DNA of 23,305 nt from a virus, in the IMG/VR virus record IMGVR_UViG_3300046777_001089, positions 1-23,305 of that record. The stretch is one strand, 5' to 3'. Under the pieces are notes generated by a model that worked only from the letters and a program-made list of their open reading frames with translations, did no database searches and was not told where the DNA came from. Of the stretch, positions 19,291 to 23,305 are shown piece by piece. A program made the position numbers and the translations under genes. Within the stretch, counting starts at the first letter, position 1. Each line of letters opens with the position of its first letter.

Positions 19291-21284
19291 CAGACCTAAC
19301 AAAAATACTGGGGGAAACATGGTCGCCATCGTCGGTTTCGCTGCCTCCGCCAGAGGTCCAGCTATTTGACGCCATCCAGCGGTCGGGGCTCGAGCCTCCG
19401 TCCGAAATCGTCCTCGATGGGCAAATCCACCGTTTCCGATCCGGCTCAAAGGGCTCGGGCGGGAATGGCGACAAAACTGGCTGGTATATCGCGTTTTCAG
19501 ACGGAATCCCGGCGGGGCGATTCGGGTGCTGGCGGGCCGGGATCGAATCATCTTGGCGAGCGGATATAGGGCGAAAGCCAACGCCATCGGAGGAAATCGC
19601 GCATATCCGGCGGATGTCCGAGGCAAAGGCGGCTCGGGATGCCGCTCTGGCAGTCCAACGCGAAGTGAAGGCCCAGACGGTCGAGACGATCTGGAACGAT
19701 TGCACCGGCGCCCATCCAGACCATCCCTATCTGCGCCGCAAGGGCATCCAGCCCCACGGGGCTCGCGTGACCGGCGACGGGCGGCTGGTCGTGCCGCTCT
19801 ATCAGCCAGACGGGTCGATCTCCTCGGTTCAATATATCGACCCAGAGGGCGGCAAGCTTTACCATGCCGGGGCGCAGACCGGCGGCTGCTCATGGATGAT
19901 CGGCACGCTCGATGAGCCCGGCACCGTCTATATCGCCGAGGGCTTTGCTACTGCCGCGACAATCCATGAGGCAACCCGGCGTCCGGTCGTGGTCGCTTAT
20001 TCTGCCTCGAACCTAGTGCCGGTGACCGGTCAATTGCGCGATCGACACGGGCCAATGCTCGACCTAGTGATCGTCGCCGACCACGATGCCTCCGGCGTCG
20101 GGCAGCGCTATGCCGAACAAGCCTCCGCCAAACATGGTGCGCGAATGGTTATGCCTCCGGTGATCGGCGATGCGAATGATTATGTCCAAGCGGGGCATGA
20201 CCTGGTCGCACTCCTTAACCCGCCGGCAGATGACTGGCTTATCCCGGCGGATGAGTTTTGCGCTCAACCCGCTCCGATCTCATGGCTCGTCAAGCATTGG
20301 CTCCAGTCCGATGCGCTAATCATGGTTCACGGGCCAAGCGGCGGCGGCAAAACCTTTGTGGTCCTCGACTGGTGTCTCTCGATGGCCGCAGGGCTGTCCG
20401 AATGGCGCGGTGTTCGGGTGCGCTCAGCTCCGGTCGTATATCTGGCCGGTGAGGGCCATCACGGGCTGCGCTCCCGCGTGGCGGCGTGGAAGCACCACCA
20501 TAAGGCGGGCAAGCTCAATATGTGGCTCTCGAAGGACGGCTGCGATCTCAACACGGCGATCGGCTATTCTCGCGTCATCGAGAACGTCCGAAAGCTCCCG
20601 GTTCGTCCCGGCGTGATCGTCGTGGACACCTTGCATAGATTCCTATCAGGCGACGAAAATTCTGCTCAAGATGCCAAGACTATGCTCGATTCCTGCGGTG
20701 CGCTTATGCGGGAATTCGGCTGCTCGGTGATCCTCGTGCATCACACCGGGGTGTCGGATGAAGCCCAGCACCGGGCTCGAGGATCGTCAGCATGGCGGGG
20801 TGCGCTCGACATCGAGGTGAGCGTTGTACCGGCAAAGGGTGCCGAGCCAATGCAGCTGGTTCAGCGCAAGAGCAAGGATGCCGAACTGGCCGAGCCCCTA
20901 TTCTGTAACCTTGAAAAGGTCGCCATCCCCGGCTGGCTCGATGAGGATGGGGCGCAAGTGACCAGCGCAATCGTGGTCGCGGCGGAGGCTCCGACCGAGA
21001 AGAAGCCATCCTTGCACACCGAAAACATCCGCATCATCGAGCGGGCTTTTTGGGCCGCAGGGGCCGAGCGCCGGGATGGAAAGCCATACATTTCAAAGTC
21101 TGGTCTGATCGATTTCATGATGACCTCGCTCGGCTGGGCCGATCGTATGGCCAAGAATATGTCCGACTCCGCCAAGCCGAAAGGCACGATTTTCCCGCTC
21201 CTCACAGCCGGGATTATCGAGCCATTCGAGCACGGATGGGTGATCATCGACCCGGTGACCACAGCCGCAATTGATATGACCTAA
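19287..21284 (+). CDS. TOPRIM primase-helicase (AAA_25/RepA-like), 665 aa
   Basis: Starts in the ATGA overlap with the HTH gene. N-terminal ~200 residues: primase-accessory region (DHPYLRRKGI, then VVPLYQPDGSISSVQYIDPE). TOPRIM domain ~210-300: TVYIAEGFATA with Glu218, VAYSASNL, LVIVADHDASG with Asp265 and Asp267, and GDANDYV. Helicase domain from ~325: Walker A GPSGGGKT (349-356), PVVYLAGEGHH, Walker B GVIVVDTLH (442-450), VILVHHTG. A TOPRIM-AAA_25 fusion combines primer synthesis and RepA-type unwinding and is a usual replicase of such phages. The C-terminal ~110 residues are accessory. No zinc-binding domain is seen at the N-terminus. High GC compared with the tail genes. Confidence 0.92.
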   Translation: MTDLTKILGETWSPSSVSLPPPEVQLFDAIQRSGLEPPSEIVLDGQIHRFRSGSKGSGGNGDKTGWYIAFSDGIPAGRFGCWRAGIESSWRADIGRKPTPSEEIAHIRRMSEAKAARDAALAVQREVKAQTVETIWNDCTGAHPDHPYLRRKGIQPHGARVTGDGRLVVPLYQPDGSISSVQYIDPEGGKLYHAGAQTGGCSWMIGTLDEPGTVYIAEGFATAATIHEATRRPVVVAYSASNLVPVTGQLRDRHGPMLDLVIVADHDASGVGQRYAEQASAKHGARMVMPPVIGDANDYVQAGHDLVALLNPPADDWLIPADEFCAQPAPISWLVKHWLQSDALIMVHGPSGGGKTFVVLDWCLSMAAGLSEWRGVRVRSAPVVYLAGEGHHGLRSRVAAWKHHHKAGKLNMWLSKDGCDLNTAIGYSRVIENVRKLPVRPGVIVVDTLHRFLSGDENSAQDAKTMLDSCGALMREFGCSVILVHHTGVSDEAQHRARGSSAWRGALDIEVSVVPAKGAEPMQLVQRKSKDAELAEPLFCNLEKVAIPGWLDEDGAQVTSAIVVAAEAPTEKKPSLHTENIRIIERAFWAAGAERRDGKPYISKSGLIDFMMTSLGWADRMAKNMSDSAKPKGTIFPLLTAGIIEPFEHGWVIIDPVTTAAIDMT

Positions 21285-21468
21285 GCCGACCTTTACTTTA
21301 CCTGCGAATAACTATAAGACATTAAAAGGATAGTATTAGGGAGGCAGCAAATGCCTGTTTTCTATCCTTACCTTACCAATAGGTTTGGTGCCTAATTATT
21401 ACGAAAGTAATTAGGCCAAACCTTAGGCTAAGGTAAGAGAAACAGCACGGTCGAGGTCGGAGGGTAGA
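21285..21468 (+). other. Structured AT-rich intergenic region; possible origin or RNA element
   Basis: 184 bases without a gene. CTTTACTTTACC (21291-21302) and CTTACCTTACC (21367-21377) are similar repeats, with an inverted copy TAAGGTAAG (21429-21437). Hairpin 1: AAGGATAG (21326-21333) / CTATCCTT (21362-21369) with inner AGGCA-GCAAA-TGCCT (21342-21356). Hairpin 2: CTTACCTTA (21367-21375) / TAAGGTAAG (21429-21437), GGTTTG (21382-21387) / CAAACC (21417-21422), GCCTAATTA (21390-21398) / TAATTAGGC (21408-21416): 24 pairs with a 6/6 internal loop, a 2-nt bulge and a 9-nt loop. No T-run follows, so it is not a classic terminator. GGAGGG (21459-21464) serves the next gene. Confidence 0.6.
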
Positions 21469-22008
21469 ATGGACTATAAAAAGATCATGATTGGGGCGCT
21501 TGGGACGCTCGCAGACGGGACGGTTTTTAAGCGGTCGCAAGTGCTCGAACATATCGTCTCGCTTGGCTATGCCGAAAGAACGGCGATCCATGCGCTCACG
21601 CCATCGAGGCCGGGTGGCATGTTCAACCGGCTGATCGCGGCGGGCGCCATCGAACCCCACGGGCCGCGATCCTATCGCATCCTCGATATGAAGAAGATTA
21701 AGAAACCGGAGGCGGCCAGAAGGGTGCCTCTGTATCTTGGCGAGCCAAAAGCTGGGTGGGACGATCTAGGGCTGATGAGCGACCCGGAGCTACATAAGAT
21801 TGAATGGCACCTATGCGGGAAAGAATATGCGCCCGGATCGTTTAGCCTCAAACTCTACGCAGATGGTCGAGTGCCATATAAGGCGAACTATTGGATGCGC
21901 TGGAATAACGGGAGACTGTACGGAGACGATGTAGCTACGCTTATTGAGCACCATCGAGACATTTACGAGAATGTCGTGAACGATATGCGGGCAATCACGG
22001 AGGCTTGA
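21469..22008 (+). CDS. Winged-helix-like hypothetical protein (179 aa)
   Basis: N-terminal residues ~5-70 form helices and a wing (DGTVFKRSQVLEHIVSLGY, AERTAIHALTP, MFNRLIAAGAIEPHGPRSYR), resembling a winged-helix DNA-binding domain. The rest (EPKAGWDDLGLMSDPELHK, then KLYADGRVPYKANYWMRWNN) looks like a separate alpha/beta domain of unknown function. GGAGGG 4 nt upstream supports ATG 21469. It follows the structured region, which may regulate it or serve as the target it binds (inference). No family recognised. Confidence 0.6.
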   Translation: MDYKKIMIGALGTLADGTVFKRSQVLEHIVSLGYAERTAIHALTPSRPGGMFNRLIAAGAIEPHGPRSYRILDMKKIKKPEAARRVPLYLGEPKAGWDDLGLMSDPELHKIEWHLCGKEYAPGSFSLKLYADGRVPYKANYWMRWNNGRLYGDDVATLIEHHRDIYENVVNDMRAITEA

Positions 22009-22010
22009 CC

Positions 22011-22115
22011 ATGAAACCAGAGGATCATGCTTTCTGGAAGAAAGTGCTCTTCACGAGCTGGCTCGCGTTCTTTGTTTTGGGCATCATGGTCGGGCGAAAG
22101 ATGGAAGGGTTTTAA
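22011..22115 (+). CDS. Tiny membrane protein (34 aa)
   Basis: ATG 22011 lies 7 nt after a GGAGG (21999-22003) inside the end of the previous gene. The 34 residues comprise a charged start (MKPEDHAFWKK), one hydrophobic helix (VLFTSWLAFFVLGIMVG) and a basic end (RKMEGF). Stop at 22115 is one base before the next start. It could be a small regulator of membrane proteins or a holin-like peptide. It is below usual ORF cutoffs; the ribosome binding site and packing support it. Confidence 0.65.
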   Translation: MKPEDHAFWKKVLFTSWLAFFVLGIMVGRKMEGF

Positions 22116-22116
22116 G

Positions 22117-22704
22117 ATGCGGCTCCAGATCACAAGCAATATCCTCGACGTCATGGGTCGGTTTCGGCGGATGCAAGCCCAGATACCATTCGCCCAGTCG
22201 AAGGCGCTCAATGACACGGCGTTCCAAATCCGCCGGCAGATCGTCCAGCATACCTATCCAGACTCTTTCACGGTCAGGAACTCCCGGTTTATTAACTCCG
22301 TCCTCCGGGTCGAGACGGCAAACAAGACAAACCTCAATGCGCGGGTGTTCGATAAGCTCGGGCGGGACTATCTCCAGCGCCAAGCCAAAGGCGGGACCAA
22401 GAACCCGAAGGGCACCAACCTTGCCATCCCCGGCGTTCGCAACACCGCTCGCACTGCCGGCGGCGCTATCCGCAAAGCCGACCGTCCTCGCAGCCTGATC
22501 AACCGCAAGGATGTCTTTAAGACGCCGCAAGCGATCTTGCAGCGCCAGAAGGGGCAGCCGCTCAAGGTCTTGTACATCCTCGAGCCATCGGCAAATATTC
22601 CTAAACGGTTTCCCTTCTATGAGGACGCCACTAAGGTCGCCAATACCAAGTTCAGAGCCAATTACCAGAACGCACTCCGCTTTGCGATGAGGACAGCACG
22701 ATGA
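22117..22704 (+). CDS. Minor tail protein gpZ-like (195 aa)
   Basis: Start taken at ATG 22117, one base after the 34-aa gene; the frame opening at 22027 reads through that gene. The start (VMGRFRRMQAQIPFAQSKAL then NDTAFQIRRQIVQ) resembles phage minor tail protein Z and tail completion proteins, with a basic middle part and C-terminal IPKRFPFYEDATKV. It is very basic and about the usual length for this group. It lies in the replication arm, away from the tail module, which fits a gene close to the start of the missing head module. Assignment by pattern only. Confidence 0.6.
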   Translation: MRLQITSNILDVMGRFRRMQAQIPFAQSKALNDTAFQIRRQIVQHTYPDSFTVRNSRFINSVLRVETANKTNLNARVFDKLGRDYLQRQAKGGTKNPKGTNLAIPGVRNTARTAGGAIRKADRPRSLINRKDVFKTPQAILQRQKGQPLKVLYILEPSANIPKRFPFYEDATKVANTKFRANYQNALRFAMRTAR

Positions 22705-23258
22705 CCACCAAGGACAAAGAGCGCATCAAATACGAGCGGATGTGGAGCTTCCCGGAATACCGGGGCTGGTCTCCGGGTCTTGACGCGGCGCCCATCGCCT
22801 ATGCGGCAATGCAATGCCGAGAAGGCGAGACCCTGATCGATATGGGGTGCGGGACGGGAAGGGCTGGCAACTTCTTTGCCGATCGAGGGCTGGCGGTCAC
22901 GCTGGTAGACTTCGTGACCACGGCGGTCGAGATCGGATATCTCCCGTTCGTTAACCAATGTCTATGGGAACTCTCAGAGGAACTTCGGGCCGACTACACT
23001 TTCTGCGCGGATGTCATGGAGCATATCCCCCCCGACTATGTTGAGCGCACGCTCGACTGTATCGAGAAGGCAACACTCACTCGTTGCTTCTTCCAGATCG
23101 CAACGGGTCGGGATAGTTGCGGCGCATTGATCGGAGAGACCTTGCACCTGACGGTCGAGCCAGACAGCTATTGGAGAAACCTTTTATGCAAGCGGTTCGA
23201 CATGATCGAAGAGGCTTCGATCGGTCATGCCTATCGGTTCGTCGGGGCGAAAAAATAG
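22701..23258 (+). CDS. Class I SAM-dependent methyltransferase (185 aa)
   Basis: Rossmann-type methyltransferase: motif I LIDMGCGTGRAGNFF (45-59), acidic strand end TLVDF with Asp70, and a motif IV-like stretch TFCADVMEHIPP typical of small-molecule methyltransferases of the UbiE/Methyltransf_11 type. NPP[YF] is absent, so DNA adenine methylation is unlikely. The start YERMWSFPEYRGWSPG recalls phage-encoded methyltransferases. Substrate unknown; possibilities include a surface glycan, a nucleotide or a protein. It overlaps the gpZ-like gene by four bases (ATGA). An alternative role in modifying a virion protein cannot be excluded. Confidence 0.8.
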   Translation: MTTKDKERIKYERMWSFPEYRGWSPGLDAAPIAYAAMQCREGETLIDMGCGTGRAGNFFADRGLAVTLVDFVTTAVEIGYLPFVNQCLWELSEELRADYTFCADVMEHIPPDYVERTLDCIEKATLTRCFFQIATGRDSCGALIGETLHLTVEPDSYWRNLLCKRFDMIEEASIGHAYRFVGAKK

Positions 23259-23305
23259 ATCATCATGGCTAAGTCTTTGATATGTCTAGGTTTTCGGGTC
23301 CTACC

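Noticed and set aside
19120-19893. Minus-strand open frame of 257 codons opposite the HTH and primase genes
   Set aside because: Arg/Pro/Ser-rich translation, no start signal, and it crosses a clear HTH gene and the primase N-terminus.
23265-23305. Start of another gene at the right edge (ATG 23265 or 23282)
   Set aside because: At most 13 codons are visible, no ribosome binding site is present, and the frame cannot be chosen.
1-23305. CRISPR array, tRNA gene, insertion sequence, integrase or attachment site
   Set aside because: No regularly spaced repeats, cloverleaf sequences, transposase or integrase motifs were seen. The Cas4-like nuclease is therefore read as a phage recombination enzyme, not part of a CRISPR system.

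Overview
This window is most of the genome of a tailed dsDNA bacteriophage with a long non-contractile (siphovirus-type) tail. A prophage copy cannot be excluded, but no host gene, integrase or tRNA is visible. The host cannot be named. The tail-tip gene order (short tail protein, hub-like protein, NlpC/P60-like peptidase, large J-like protein) resembles phages and gene transfer agents of Alphaproteobacteria, and a DnaA domain IV-like gene, a DUF3380-type muramidase and a Sak4/DUF669 recombination set fit that, so an alphaproteobacterial host is the best guess (inference). Terminase, portal and capsid genes are absent; on a circular map they should lie between the right end and the left end of the window. 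|| Layout. (1) 1-9237, rightward: late tail module with tail terminator (5' cut off), tail tube, tail assembly chaperone with a programmed -1 frameshift, tape measure, distal tail/hub proteins, tail peptidase, 973-aa tail-tip protein, tail fibre and a small fibre-associated protein. (2) 9237-11725, rightward: lysis cassette of three small membrane proteins of uncertain role, a holin-like protein and an N-acetylmuramidase. (3) 11720-11741: one hairpin holding the stop codons of both converging operons. (4) 11736-18998, leftward: recombination and DNA-metabolism operon (Cys-rich small protein, DNA methyltransferase, Sak4-like ATPase, DUF7173-like protein, DUF669 protein, Cas4-like nuclease, SF2 helicase, VRR-NUC nuclease, a 55-aa membrane protein, DnaA domain IV-like protein, DUF6378-like protein, three small unknowns). 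(5) 18999-19110: intergenic region with overlapping, opposed promoter candidates. (6) 19111-23258, rightward: 59-aa HTH regulator, TOPRIM primase-helicase, a 184-bp highly structured intergenic region that may be an origin or RNA element, a winged-helix-like protein, a 34-aa membrane protein, a gpZ-like tail protein and a SAM methyltransferase, probably leading into the missing head module. || How it works together. The regulator between the divergent operons probably sets the balance between leftward and rightward early transcription. The rightward arm primes and unwinds DNA, and the leftward arm supplies single-strand annealing recombination and nucleases. The late arm builds a tail whose length is set by the 612-aa tape measure and ends with lysis genes. 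Genes are packed with ATGA, GTGA and TAATG overlaps throughout, so translational coupling is the rule. The most unusual points are the textbook frameshift site (slippery A AAA AAC, 6-nt spacer, 13-bp stem), the shared stop-codon hairpin, the structured region after the primase gene, a Cas4-type Fe-S nuclease signature, a signal-peptide-like start on the tail-tip protein, and a strong excess of GATC.
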